Assembly: GCF_963678635.1 (NCBI RefSeq) | Contig: NC_087067.1 | Coordinates: forward strand, 57,574,388-57,638,387 | Reading direction: 5' to 3' | From: Symsagittifera roscoffensis | Lineage: Eukaryota; Xenacoelomorpha; Acoela; Convolutidae | DNA length: 64,000 nucleotides | Part shown: in pieces, positions 9,094 through 20,331 of the stretch | Layout of the letters: each line of letters begins with the position of its first letter | Numbering within the stretch: position 1 is the stretch's first letter | Program-made: the position numbers and the translations under genes | The notes under the pieces: model-generated | Database searches by the model: none | Told to the model about the DNA's origin: nothing | Seen by the model: the letters and a program-made list of their open reading frames with translations, nothing else

Positions 9094-11017
9094 GGATGCG
9101 AGATTGACAGACGACCCAAGATATGGGAAACCCTACGGGAGTGCCCAATTGGCCAAGCCATTGGCAGTTTACGATAGAGCGGATCCAGCAGCCGCAAGGG
9201 TGATCATCGTGGCGGGATCGGACTTCGAGGGAACGTCTCCCAAGTTGTTCTGGCCGGAAACCCTGGTATACTCGCTGCCAGATGCAGAGTTGAATGAAAC
9301 GTTGACCCTGGTGGTCGCGATAAAGTCAGAGATGCCTCGTGAACCAGAGTTACTGCTGTTCGCAGGAATGAACGACCACCTGCATGCGACTGGACTTCTA
9401 GAGCAACTGAAAAGTGATGAACCTTTGCCAAAGAAAATCTGGGAGGCTATCCAGACGTTGTTTGCTGCGATGAACGAGGTGCAGGAAAACGTCAGTTCTC
9501 GATTTGGTCCTAAGACGAAAGTGGTATTCACGACGTCCCCCGGATACACGAGCATGCCTCCTGCTCTGCAGTTTGTATATGCTATTTTGGTCCCAATAGC
9601 CGAAGGGAACGCATGGCGGATCCTGATGGCAGCTCCCAATCGAGAGTTGGAACCCACCTACTTGAGACTTCGCAAGTCAGAACTGGCAGCGGCGTGGGCG
9701 GACGTGTCCCAAGCATTGAGGGGATTCTATGAACTAGCAGACATCCTTATTGTTTTGGATGAGGTCCTCTTACTAGAGATCTCGAATTTCGCCAGAAAAC
9801 TCAAGCTTAGTCCGAAAATAGGGGATGATCACCCAATAATAAGTCACCTGACAGCCAGCCTGTGGTTCCGAAGTATGGACTTGACCATCACGAGCTCCAC
9901 TAGCAAGTCAAGGGGACCAAGCAACGAGAGAAAGTATGTGACTGCGACTGAAAAACAACTGGAGGCGATGGTATATCGACTAACACAAGAGAGAGGTAGG
10001 TGGCCGTTTCTAACATCAAGGCTGGAGAATGCCACGGACAAAACAAGGGAGAGGGCCTCACCTCTCGTGAAGCAGATCTGGGGATTTCTTAAGGAACAGT
10101 TGGAAGTAGCCGAGAGCAGGGAGATGACGGTGGCCAGGTTCGTCACGGCAGCAAACGAGGTCACCATCGGAGGATTCTGGAGGGAGCACGCAAAAGGTGA
10201 GCTAAGGATGAGGAAGGATCACGAGATCCTAAGATTCTTGAGTCCTTGTTGGGAAAAGAAATACATGGCTGGAGTGTTTTGTGCGAAAGAGACCATTTTC
10301 GGGGCCTTTGTGCAAGAACTATTGAGCATGCCCATAAGCTTTTTGCTGGCCCTTTACTTAGTTTACCCAAGGTACCTGTTTAACATGGGTCCAGCGTACA
10401 TGTTCAGTCGGGGTGTAGAGACACTCCGGATTGATGGGTATCTGACACTAGTGCTCCTGACTCATGGTGAACTGGTGTCATTTCATCGGTTGATGAAATA
10501 TGGGGAGCCCCTGTCTATGGGTAAGACCCACTCAAGTATAGACACCCACTCAAACAAGTGCGCTGCAGGACTGAAGACGCTGCTCTTGGAGTATCTTCTG
10601 ATGCAAAACCGACACATGACCGGCGAGGAGAAGAACCCGAAGACGAAAGATGAGTGGAGGGAGGTGAATGGTGACATACCTCTACTGACGGACCTATGCC
10701 TGGCGATCCATTTTCTTTGCAACGCCAATAAAGTCAAAGCGCATAAAAAAACCAGCAGAACATTTTTAAAAAATTTGGAAAATTTTGTCGACCTGTTTTT
10801 AAGGTCGACCAAATTGTTTTTCAGAGCTTCCCAAAGCACTGAAAAGACCCTGTTTGGCCAAATTTTCTGCACCACAGCCAAAGATTTGAAAAAAAAACAG
10901 GCCAAAAAAGCGTTTTTTTTTGCACTTTTTGGAAAAGTTTTTGGAACGAAATTGTGTTTTTTGGGCGCGCTTTCTCCTCTAAAAATTAGTATATATTGGT
11001 GCCGAAGGCGCCTTTAG
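9014..11017 (+). CDS. 667-codon ORF, second SGNH-like protein with chimeric C-terminus
   Basis: The frame is open from about 9014 (TTG; an earlier in-frame link to the preceding ORF is likely) to TAG 11017. Residues 62-73 RVIIVAGSDFEG and 113-125 LLLFAGMNDHLHA look like blocks I and III (G-x-N-D) of an SGNH hydrolase. A strand-helix pattern surrounds them, as does KTKVVFTTSPGYTSMP. Residues about 440-460 are hydrophobic (SMPISFLLALYLVYP). From about residue 574 (10735) composition changes to low-complexity A/T-rich DNA that belongs to an interspersed repeat, so the last ~94 residues are not native. Family otherwise unknown; pre-574 part may be a Gag/Env replacement or an accessory hydrolase. 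It is the longest open frame of the element and is intact in all copies. Confidence 0.65.
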   Translation: MATPAQLGVVDKLLDPREMELPDAAYEDARLTDDPRYGKPYGSAQLAKPLAVYDRADPAAARVIIVAGSDFEGTSPKLFWPETLVYSLPDAELNETLTLVVAIKSEMPREPELLLFAGMNDHLHATGLLEQLKSDEPLPKKIWEAIQTLFAAMNEVQENVSSRFGPKTKVVFTTSPGYTSMPPALQFVYAILVPIAEGNAWRILMAAPNRELEPTYLRLRKSELAAAWADVSQALRGFYELADILIVLDEVLLLEISNFARKLKLSPKIGDDHPIISHLTASLWFRSMDLTITSSTSKSRGPSNERKYVTATEKQLEAMVYRLTQERGRWPFLTSRLENATDKTRERASPLVKQIWGFLKEQLEVAESREMTVARFVTAANEVTIGGFWREHAKGELRMRKDHEILRFLSPCWEKKYMAGVFCAKETIFGAFVQELLSMPISFLLALYLVYPRYLFNMGPAYMFSRGVETLRIDGYLTLVLLTHGELVSFHRLMKYGEPLSMGKTHSSIDTHSNKCAAGLKTLLLEYLLMQNRHMTGEEKNPKTKDEWREVNGDIPLLTDLCLAIHFLCNANKVKAHKKTSRTFLKNLENFVDLFLRSTKLFFRASQSTEKTLFGQIFCTTAKDLKKKQAKKAFFFALFGKVFGTKLCFLGALSPLKISIYWCRRRL

Positions 11018-11165
11018 AAAGTTTTTATTTTCCGTCTTCAAAATGAATATCTCGAAATAGTACAAAGGCGGACCCTTTGAGTCGCCAAGGAATCGAAACC
11101 CTGAGAGAAGGGGCATCCAAATACCCCCCCCCCCCCTCCCCCCACCCGAAATCCGTCCTGATAAA
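10735..11165 (+). repeat. Interspersed-repeat module with poly-C tract
   Basis: AT-rich low-complexity DNA followed by TTTTTTGGGCGCGCTTTCTC, an ATTGGTGCCGAAGGCGCC stretch and a run of 13 C (11124-11136), then CCGAAATCCG. A shorter, diverged version (TTTTGGCGCGCGCTT, ATTGGCGCCCTAA, short C run, CTAAATCCG) lies in the PPP6C intron at about 40600-40735 and 46735-46860. This identifies it as a separate repeat family. The C run differs between copies A, B and C (13, 12 and 14). Confidence 0.7.
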
Positions 11166-14100
11166 ATTGTTTAGCGCTACATATAAAAAAAAACATCTTT
11201 GTAAGTCTGAAAAAAATGTGATGCACAACAAGATTAACAAACATAAGGAAATAATGTTATAACTTTAAGAAAATTTGTTGGATTTGATAGCGGCATTGAG
11301 TATGGTTTAACCGTGTAACCGTTTTTTGTAACTGGGTATCACTACACTGACTATCGCCTGATATTGATACTTATTGATAAACTTGCCTTTTTCGTGTGCA
11401 ATACTAAATCAGCTTGTTTCAATTTATTTATAGTTCCGACTGTTTTTGCTCAAAGTAGTCTCAAGGAATGAGAAGTATTTAATTGAAGCTGATTATTTTC
11501 AAAGTACCATACAATTTCGATCATCAGGCCCATTCCTTTCAAATACAACAATGCGTGCGATTTACTGCTTTTGAGTTGTTTAACTTACTTGACAGTTTCT
11601 CGGATACGCGAAAAAAAGTTTCCTAGATATCTAAACATAGCCAACTGACAGTCAGAAAAGAGTAATGAACGCAAGGAAACTGAATAAAAAACGACTGGTT
11701 TTTCAAAAAAAACAAAAATCTGGAAAATCTGATCAATAATTTGTATTTTCGAAATTAGAAGTCGATTAGGAGTTTACCTTCCTTTTAACAAAAACGCACT
11801 GAACTTGAAAAGAAATCACAAGTCAAACCGCAGAAAATCAAAATTGAGCACGAACAAATTTTAAGACGTTTATCCTGAAAACAAACAAAAAAATCAACAA
11901 GACCTATATGTTTTCCCTACGTTTATTACTCCAAAAAACGTAGTCTGAAATTGCATACATACCAAAACATAATCTTAAATAAAGCTCGGTAGGCGCGAAT
12001 CTTTGCTTTGCTCCTCTCCACTTTGCGTCATGAGGCAGTGCAACAAAATGTGCGCTATCGACGGAAGTGAGAAATTTACTTGCTGGGAGCGTTTTTTGGT
12101 GAAATATCAATTCTACCAACGATCAGTCACAGCAAAATGAAAATTTGATCCCATATGTACCATAATTGTTCAACTCGCTTTCTGATTGGTAGGATTTTGA
12201 TTCAACGAACTGTTACACTGATTGCATTAGGAGGCCTAGGTGTGTTATTTTCGCTAAACACACATTTGTTCTTTTAAGTAAACGTGTACGTGCTTGATTA
12301 CGTGGACTCTCAAAAACTTGTTGCCGAATCAGGGACCAAATTTATGCAATGGCGTTTTCAACACTACGATGTCACAGAATAACCTATATCTAATTTTAGA
12401 CAAATTCCGTGGAATATCGTAATTGAAAGATGCCAGAATATCGTAACTGAAAGAAGCCAGAAAAACGATAGAGAAAAATGTCAAAAAAATCAACCGGCAA
12501 CCAAAAACTCAAGAATAATTATAACTGATAAAATCAAAAAAGTTGAAAAAAAAAATCCAACAAAAAAAGAAACTTGACGGTTATTACTGTTTTATTAAAA
12601 ACCAGTGAACCATTCTTACAAATTATCCTTTTTATAAAGGAAAATCACTGAATCTGTATCAGATTAGGCAAGTTAAACACAGAGGCGAAGGTGCACTTCG
12701 CATACAAGCAAAAATATGACCGATAACGCTACTGGGAAAAACTGAATGTGTAAAACTTTGAGTCTGCATAACTTTTTGAGTGACATACGCCTAATAAGAG
12801 ACTACATAATTCCTAGGTGACGCAAGCCAATTATGTCGCATTAGCAGTACCAGTCAATTTGAAAAAAAAAAGAATTTTACCAACTAACATTCCTCATTTT
12901 ATTGAGCGGACGCATTTTAACTAGTATACGAAAAGGCTCTTTAAAAACATCCGACCCTGCCCAGGTTCGAACCCTCTTAACTTGTTGCGGGTCTCTTTTC
13001 CTACCTCTATGCTACAGATCCTTGATACCTCGAAGCGAAAGAGCTTTTTGTAAAATAATAGTCTGTGTTAATATCCTTAGCATTGGCTGTACTTACTAGC
13101 TGGTTATTAAACTTATGCACATACTGCAAACACAGACCACACTCAAAATGAACACTTATAACTGCGGAGGTATGCCAAAAAAGAAGAAATATGCCAAAAA
13201 AACTTAACGGTTAATCAAAAAATTTTTTGTAGTAATTGAATCTGAAAATAATCGAGTTTCATGATTTAATTCAAATAAAATTGTAGGTTCATACTTTTTT
13301 ATTTCAGACTACCAAACAATTAAATACCTGAGAACAAATCTTACGAGCGACACTATTCAAAAGCCAAAAAACCACGGAATCCGTATCTCCCGGATTCCGT
13401 GGATTTACATCTGCAATGATTAACATTTGGTCACCGATTCCGCAAAAACAGGCAACTTTTATTCACGGATTCCGTAATTTATGGGCTTAAATGTTTTATC
13501 CTTTGGTCACGTAACCCGAAACACTAGGATACTGAAAAAAATGAGCTCCTGTTACAGATTCCGTGAAACCAAATTTACATTTCTAGAACCACCGAAAACG
13601 TTGATTCAAAAATAAGCGACAGCATGAAGCTAGATAGCAGAAATGTGACCACCATAGTCGCACTAACGTGCTACGAGCTTTTCCATGCCAACAGAGGTTA
13701 GTAGTCTTCATAAACAATAGAAGCGGTTATCGCCGCGAAGCGACAACGCGCGCTTAGCCCGCCCATTATCCTTAAACAAAGAACCTAAAAATAGTCTTTA
13801 AAGCTCTAATCTTCGGCCAACTGCATAATTCTGGCTCCAAGGCGATAGATTTTTTTAATTTGGTGCAAACGGGACTGATTTTTTGCTTTGGTACTATGAT
13901 AAAATTTCATTCAGATTAATTTTATCCAGAATTTTTTAACAGCGTGTTGATAGCTCCTGAATTATTTGGATATGCGGGCGGATATTCTTGCACTAATCTG
14001 AGGTTTAAAACAGCTTGTTTTATTGTAAATAAATGTAAGTAAAAAATTAAAAAAGTAGATAAAAACAAGAAAAAATTAGGAGTGGCGAAATATCCCCGTC

Positions 14101-14777
14101 TTATAATAGTTTTAAATTGAACTGATGCAAGCTAAATTGGCTCAAATTTTTGCGCATACTATTCGATATTTTCGGACCAAAATTAAAGTTTCTCTTAGTT
14201 TTACTTACCAAAAACTATTCGAGACCATTTGAATATAGACGTGAGTATAGACGCTTTGCTATAGACGTGAGTAGTATGATTATTAATCAGGTGAGCCATA
14301 CATAACCGGTACATTTAAGATATTGCCAATTCGCGCGCGCAAAAAAACTTGTTCAGACATGATCAAATACGTTTACCCGAGAGTTTAACTTTTGTAAGCA
14401 TGCCGCCAAACGACGGTTTTTAATAGGACAGATTTCGATGCAACTATTAACTTTATAATCATGCCGCAAAACGATAGTTTTTTATTGGTCAAATTCAATG
14501 CAGCTAGATACGTCATTGTGCGATTTAATTTGACAACTAACCTGATTCGAAAAGACTCTGATTTTCTATACTTTCATTTTCCTACAGTAGTGTAATCTGA
14601 TCAGTTGGTAAAATTGCAAGTAAGTTTTTGCAAAGGCTATAAAACTTGATAACATAATTAAAACTGCTTCGAAATACCACAGATTTACTTATCTCTTCCT
14701 ATCAAGAAAAGCAAAGCGCCTCAGAGAACGGTGTTAGTTATAAACAAGGAAAAAACTAAAAATTTACCAGTGCAAAT
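11166..14777. repeat. AT-rich non-coding part of the duplicated segment (copy A)
   Basis: About 3.6 kb without convincing genes; short frames here have no recognisable content. It contains the hairpin cluster near 13372, a GC-rich patch near 13725-13770, and short ATAGACGTGAGTA repeats near 14236-14275. The whole stretch recurs at 23893-27503 and 34526-38133. Its last 660 bases (from 14117) recur again, more diverged, at 39038. Confidence 0.9.
13372..13402. repeat. Perfect 12-bp inverted repeat (hairpin), copy A
   Basis: CCACGGAATCCG and CGGATTCCGTGG flank a 7-base loop. Three further GATTCCG motifs follow within 200 bases (about 13437, 13468 and 13558). Confidence 0.9.
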
Positions 14778-14985
14778 AAAAACGGAACACCAGTTGATGA
14801 GCTTCCTGGGCTTTGCGAACTATTACAGGGAGTTCATCAAGGGCTACGCGGACAAAGTATACCCGATGCAACAAATAATGAGACACAAAGGCAAGAAGTT
14901 CACGTGGAACAACGCAGCTGAAGTATCATTCCAGAGAATAAAGAAAGAGTTATGCGAGGCACCGTTGCTAGGGATGCCAACCTAA
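14778..14985 (+). pseudogene. RT thumb fragment, copy B
   Basis: Only the last ~69 RT residues (TEHQLMSFLGFANYYREF onward) remain. The palm and YVDD are missing. The open frame begins at 14731 in flank DNA, so its first ~16 codons are not element sequence. It ends at the same TAA as copy A. Confidence 0.9.
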
Positions 14986-14991
14986 AAAGGA

Positions 14992-15264
14992 ATGTACGTG
15001 CTAGACACGGATGCGTCGGTAGTCGCGATTCCTGGCATTCTCCATCAAGAACAGGAATGGAACGGGAAGACAGTCTTAAGACCGATAGCGTACGGGAGCA
15101 AAGTCTTGAGTGATACGGAAATGAAGTACGGGGCGCCGAAAGCAGAGATGTTCGCGGTGGTTACCTTTGTCGAGAAATATAGAGCATACCTAGACAGTGA
15201 GCCATGCAAGCTGCGAGTCGACAACAGGGCACTCAGCTGGCTGAAGACGTACTCAATGGACTAG
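14992..15264 (+). pseudogene. RNase H domain, copy B
   Basis: The protein is identical to the copy A domain (DTDAS block, GAPKAE block, LRVDNRALSWL) and ends at the same TAG. It is separated from the RT fragment by the same TAA. Confidence 0.92.
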
Positions 15265-15306
15265 AGCTACATTGGGAGGTGGATAGTTCGCCTGGACGGG
15301 TACAAG

Positions 15307-16614
15307 ATGATAATTGAGCTTATAACAAGAGACAAACACCAAAATGCCGATAGCTTGAGTGAGAAGATGGAGTTCTACGAGAGACAGGAACAGAGAGAGG
15401 CGAATATGCCAGAAATCAAAGAGGGCTTCTCCTTCATGGATAAGGAAACGTATAATAGTCTTTCAATCACGAGATGGCTCAACAAGTCAGGCAAACCGAT
15501 AGAAGATCACCCCGATTTACCTAAGGAGCCTCCAGAGAAAATAATTTTGAAGAAGACCCGAGTGATGCCGATAGGGATAACGCTCAAGTCGAAAATTGGG
15601 AGGGAAACGCTCAAGGCAAAGGGCTATGATCTCAACCAGGTAGAAACGGGAGATGCACAGATAGATGAAGACTTGATGAGATTACTCGAGAAACTGGCAG
15701 ATGATGAACCCGTGATCGACGGAAAGGGTAAGAAGGAACCGGAAGTCACAATACTGCGAAGGAATGAGACAGTTGGCGGCGAAAACTCCTTAAATGGAAG
15801 TAGTCCTGATGAGAAAGAAGTCGTGCAGTCACTGGTTGACAAAATCCCTGATGACATACTGGAGAGGACTCGGGCTAGGAAAAAGAAAGTGGCGTTTATG
15901 GAGGAAGCTGAACACCTTAGACTAGGTCAAGAGTCCGGGGAGTGGTCCACGTCTACAGAGGAAGAAGATGCTGGAGAAGAAAAATTGTCCGGGGAGTGTG
16001 AAGGATGGGATGAAGATTCAGAAAAGAGCAGCGATGATCAAAATAGTCTATGCATGATACTGGCGGAAGAGAAGATCAGACACCGCGACAGGGAGCTACA
16101 GACGGAGCCCTCCTCAGGAACGTACAACTTGGGCCAAAGTGGAGGAGGTGAAGAACTTGGGAAAATTGCGGTATCGAGGAAACCGTTTAAGGAACTATCA
16201 TGCAACTCGAATGTCAGAACAAATCTGGTGCCAGAAGACGATAGGAAGATCATGAAGAGGATGGTATGCGTAAAACTGAAGGATGACATCCACAACCCTG
16301 GCGAAATGAATGGTCAGATAATGGCACTAAAAGAGCATGCTAAGGCGCGATATAGGCTGTCGGATCTAATAAGGGCCCAAAAGAATGACAAGATGACAAG
16401 TAACCTCTCCAAATGGATCCGGACGGGGTCCAAAGAGAAGAGGGACCTCGAGGAAGGCAGCTACAAGATTTTGAGCCAGTTCTATAAAGAAAGAAAAGAT
16501 TTACTTTATCACACAGCTGATAGGGTGGTAGCGTGCAAGAGAAAAGATGAGGAGAAGATATTACACAAGCATAACCTCATCATATTGCCACAGTTGTATC
16601 AGACCGAAGTGTAA
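15307..16614 (+). pseudogene. Pol connector, copy B
   Basis: 435 codons, the same protein as the copy A connector, beginning with the HQNADSLSEK block and then the acidic linker. It ends at the same TAA. Confidence 0.82.
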
Positions 16615-16632
16615 TTCAGATCGCACGATCAA

Positions 16633-16818
16633 ATGGGGCACCAGGAGATAGACAAGGTGCAACAGAGAATACTTCACAGGTTTGATTGGCCAGGATTAAG
16701 GAAAGCTTGTGAGAGATGGCTAAAGGCATGCCTGGCATGCCTGCAAGTGAAAGACCCAAGGAAGATGAAGTCCCCACTCAAGTTGAGAGCTCGGAATTCA
16801 ACGAAGTTGTGCGAATAG
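16633..16818 (+). pseudogene. Integrase zinc-binding domain, copy B
   Basis: Same 61 codons as copy A (CLACLQVK zinc ligands). The same one-base shift leads into the core frame. Confidence 0.85.
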
Positions 16819-17155
16819 ACCACTAAAAGATCTGTATGACAGAGTCGGGACATAACCAGATACTGGTCATAATAGATCACTTCACAAAGCTGGCAGAAGC
16901 GGTGCCGTGTCAGACAGCCTCGGCAGAAGAGACTTGTGACCACCTGATCACACATTGGATAACACGGTATGGTTGACCCATGACATTTCAGTCGGACAAG
17001 GGCAAAGCCTTCGTGGGGGACCTGACGAAAGAATTGATGAAGAGGTCGCATATAGCTCAAGCGCACTCAACGACCTACCATCCCCAGACGAACGGGTTAG
17101 TGGAGAGGCAGATTAGAACGTTGGTGACTATGCTGAGGTTATACTGATCAAGGTA
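16806..17155 (+). pseudogene. Integrase DDE core, copy B
   Basis: DDE blocks RIDH, FQSDKG and NGLVER are present, with the same four premature stops as copy A. This shows that the stops predate the duplication. Confidence 0.9.
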
Positions 17156-17156
17156 A

Positions 17157-17516
17157 ATGACAGATTGTGATAAATATCTGCCGCAGGTGGTAGGGGCGTT
17201 TAAAAGTACGCAACACTCAACAACAGGAATCATTCCCTTCATGACGTTGACGGGCAAGGAAAGAGCATTGCCTCTAACATTCTTTTACCCGGAAAACGAA
17301 GGGAAAAAGACGTCGCCTCAAGTTTATGTGAAAGAAGCGATCAGGAGACATCAGGAAATAAACGAGCTATGCAGGATTAACACTGCGCAAGCACAAATGA
17401 TACAGCGCAAGAAATACGATGAAAAGATACTGCAAGCGAAACCATATGCAGTGGGCCAGTACGTGTGGGTCTTTCAGAATGTAATACCTCCCAAGGGGAC
17501 AAAGAAACTACTTTAG
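17157..17516 (+). pseudogene. Integrase C-terminal half, copy B
   Basis: 119 codons as in copy A, with STQHSTTG and QYVWVFQNVIPPKG. It ends at the same TAG before KWRGPY. Confidence 0.9.
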
Positions 17517-17534
17517 AAATGGAGAGGACCGTAC

Positions 17535-18398
17535 ATGATAACGGAAGTACACCAAAAAGGACGGTTCTACCGTTTGAGTACTGGGCGAGCAGCACATTAT
17601 GAAAATCTGACGCCTCATGTACCATCCCCAGAAGACTGGTGCGTACCGCAGAACTTGGAGGGACTCAAGTACCTACTGGTGGAGCCAGCGTGTGAGGTGA
17701 ACGAAAAAGGCACCAAAGAGAAAAACGATGGCAACGAGGGCTTGAGTTTGGACAATAACGAAAAAATAGAAGCGGATTCAGAGGCGGAATCCTTTGTAGA
17801 AGAAGACTCGAATGATCTGGAGCAGGACGAAGTGCCAAAGTGGACGGAACTAGACTTGCCAACAACAGCAGAAACCAGGAGTGGTAATCGTAAACGGACA
17901 GGCATGAGATACAATAGGTACGGGGATGACTTCTTGATTGACAAGATACGGCCTGATGAATTGGGTGACGAGTTACTGAGTGTGGGCGAATTGGTGGCAG
18001 ACGATGAATGGCAAATCATCAACGACAGCGAACACTACTCCAATGAAGACTACTCCACACCAGAACAAGAAACAGATCTGGAGCACAGCGAGATAGAGAG
18101 GAGGGAGAACACAAACTTGAGAATACTAGAGTGGATGCGTGATGTCAAGAGCAAAGGAGATGAAGGGCAAAGCATCCAGCAGGTCAACGTGTCAGCAGAA
18201 CAACACGTGAAAACGGAAGATCCCCTCCTCGGTTGGACGGCAAACGACAGACCGCTCGAAATACTACCAGATAAATTAGACCCAGCATCATCGACGGGGA
18301 CGTCGATAAATATTTTTGACCGGGGAGTGGGGGTAGGACTTTGCCCACACCAAAAATTTGATGACAAAGAAGCTCAAGGAAGTGAGGGAAACAAGTGA
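17535..18398 (+). pseudogene. Pol C-terminal tail, copy B
   Basis: 287 codons with the GPY/F end and acidic tail, identical to copy A. Confidence 0.75.
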
Positions 18399-18886
18399 GC
18401 TGGAACTGGATTAGGAGGAGGCTGAGCCTACCATAGGAACGAGTTTCAAGACAAAATTCGAAATTCCGAATGAATACTCAGAGAACATCATGATTACGGA
18501 CAGCGACTTCATCCTGTCAGACAGGATCAGCGCGATTTGCAAAACAGCGGACATGAAATTCAGATCAAAACTAGAAGCCGACTTCAGGAGGGAGTATCAG
18601 AACGTGGAGTTCCTATTCAGGCAGAGACCGGGGTTGGGAGGAATGGCTCCGTTTCCCCCATCAGTCTCACGAGTTCTCGATAGACCCTGAGCAAGTGATG
18701 CTGGCACTAACAAGAATACGAGACTTCAGGATCGAAAGAAGAATAATGGATGTCTCAATGCCGGTCTATGACCCAAACAGGGGCAAGTTGAGCCCAAGGG
18801 AACTATATGCTATCCTACAGGTGGTCTTCGCAGAAACGGAGATAATGGTACACCTACACAAGAAATACTACTTGAGTATCGCCTGA
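18361..18886 (+). pseudogene. Small post-pol ORF, copy B
   Basis: Same broken frame as copy A at 5646-6171: overlaps the pol end, an internal TAG, and a one-base shift. Confidence 0.5.
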
Positions 18887-19200
18887 GCTACGGGTGAACA
18901 ACGGAGGTATTGAGTTGGGGGTACATGGGGAGCTCGGGTAAGGGTACATGGGGATCTCGGAGCAGGTACAGGGATTTTGACGTAATTGGCATGACAATTA
19001 TAGTTTAAAGAGTGACGGTGCTAAGACATTAAATGAACCTGCATGCTCTTAAAAAACTTCCATTTTACTTAATTATTTAAGTAAAACGGATGGAGGGATG
19101 AGGTTTTAACTACAAAAATGGGGGGAGGGTTAAGGTTAGAAACATAACATCTTATTCTAAAAAGTGGATTTTACTTTCAGATTGGTTTGAATAAATCAAG
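18887..19200 (+). other. Non-coding junction, copy B
   Basis: Copy of 6172-6485 with the GTACATGGGG repeat, the TTACTTAA/TTAAGTAA palindrome, the polypurine run and the TTTTACTTTCAG acceptor-like site. Confidence 0.4.
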
Positions 19201-19297
19201 TTGACGACCCAGACACACCCATTGGAAAGAGAAGAGAAGGTATTGAACAAGTTCACGATCAGAAACATTCGCAAGAGATCTTTCTCACGTACTCAAA

Positions 19298-19419
19298 TTG
19301 GTACGGTAATACACAAGTTGGTTGGTACGGTAATACACAAGTTGGTTGGTACGGTAATATACAAGTTGGTTGGTACGGTAATACACAAGTTGGTTGGTAC
19401 GGTAATACACAAGTTGGTT
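19298..19419 (+). repeat. 24-bp minisatellite, five units, copy B
   Basis: Same five units as copy A, including the ATATAC variant in the third unit. Confidence 0.97.
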
Positions 19420-19451
19420 AGTGCGCGAGATCATTTAGAGATCGTAAAAAG

Positions 19452-19844
19452 ATGGCAGATCAATTTTGGAAGTCCATGCCTGCGGCGCTAAAGTGGCCTA
19501 CGCTCGATAAAATGTACAGACACTTGAGGGACCTGGATTACACCCAAGTGGATGAGAGGATGGCAGTGATGTTGAACGCCATCCTCCAATTAGAAGAGCA
19601 AGGTGAATGCAGGCAGTCTGCGACAGAAGTTGTTTTGATGGTCGGCTACACCACAGAAGGCATATTCAATCAAGAGCAGACCAGGTGACTGTCCTGGAAT
19701 GTGGATGGAGGGGTGAGAGGAATTGACTTGGCAAGGAGTCCTGGCTTGAGCAACAACACTGAGTACGGCGCGGGGGAATTCCCATTACCGACCAGACCAT
19801 CGGCAAGATCTGCGGGCCAATCCACAAGCAAACACCTTCTATGA
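19452..19844 (+). pseudogene. N-terminal ORF of the downstream block, copy B
   Basis: Same as copy A at 6737 except one change giving His for Arg (MYRHLRDLDY). The ATGA overlap with the coiled-coil ORF is kept. Confidence 0.55.
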
Positions 19845-20254
19845 CGCGAGCACAGCAAACGGAGAAGGCGTATCCTGACCTCAGTAATCTGAAAAGGGAA
19901 CTTGAGAGGGCGAAAAGGGAGAAGAACAAAGCGAATCTTGACCGGGATAGCGCGAAACTCGAGAGGAATCAAGCAAATCTGGAGAGAGACCAGGCGATCA
20001 TTGAGAGGGACCAAGCGCGGCGTGACCTCTATATGTTGAAGGCCGAGTACCAGCAAGAACAAAGGGTGCGAGAGAACGTGGCGAATTGCGAGCAGTTGAA
20101 GTCGGAGCTTGAGAAGATCCAGCGGCGACAACGAGAGGTCGACAGGCGGAAGGAAAAGGGGACCAGGTTTATGGAGCGAGCTGCTGCAGGCTCAAGGCCG
20201 GAGTTACGCATGGAGGTGGATGAGGCTTCCAGGTCAAAGAACTATTTGATTTAG
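19841..20254 (+). CDS. Coiled-coil protein, copy B
   Basis: 137 codons, protein identical to copy A. Confidence 0.7.
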   Translation: MTRAQQTEKAYPDLSNLKRELERAKREKNKANLDRDSAKLERNQANLERDQAIIERDQARRDLYMLKAEYQQEQRVRENVANCEQLKSELEKIQRRQREVDRRKEKGTRFMERAAAGSRPELRMEVDEASRSKNYLI

Positions 20255-20331
20255 ACCGCGCGGCTCAAGAGCACATAAACGAGGGACTGGAGGTATGGAT
20301 ACCAACCGAATTAACGTCCTCCCTGCGTGGT

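Larger units (their letters stand above)
1..10735 (+). mobile_element. Ty3/gypsy-like LTR retroelement, copy A (5' end outside window, 3' truncated)
   Basis: The order protease, reverse transcriptase, RNase H, integrase is the Ty3/gypsy (Metaviridae) order. After pol come several further ORFs: a small one, a coiled coil, an SGNH-hydrolase-like domain, and a 667-codon ORF. The coding DNA is visibly richer in G+C than the AT-rich flank. The frame is broken by many stops and shifts, so this is a dead copy. No gag with zinc knuckles is seen and would lie left of the window. I could not find LTRs: the recognisable element stops near 10735, where an unrelated repeat module begins. Copies B and C share its lesions. 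Confidence 0.93.

Noticed and set aside
12960-12985. GGTTCGAACCC, resembling a tRNA T-arm / pol III B box
   Set aside because: No matching acceptor or anticodon stems and no A box at the right distance on either strand. TTCGAA is palindromic and can occur by chance.
11904-13099. Short frames in AT-rich DNA (for example 11904-12119 and 12902-13099 and their copies)
   Set aside because: No recognisable protein content and no start or splice context. Their repetition only reflects the segmental copies.
1-14777. LTRs of the gypsy-like element
   Set aside because: No direct repeat flanking the coding part was found. The only repeats are the segmental copies themselves; the 3' end is lost at about 10735 and the 5' end lies outside the window.
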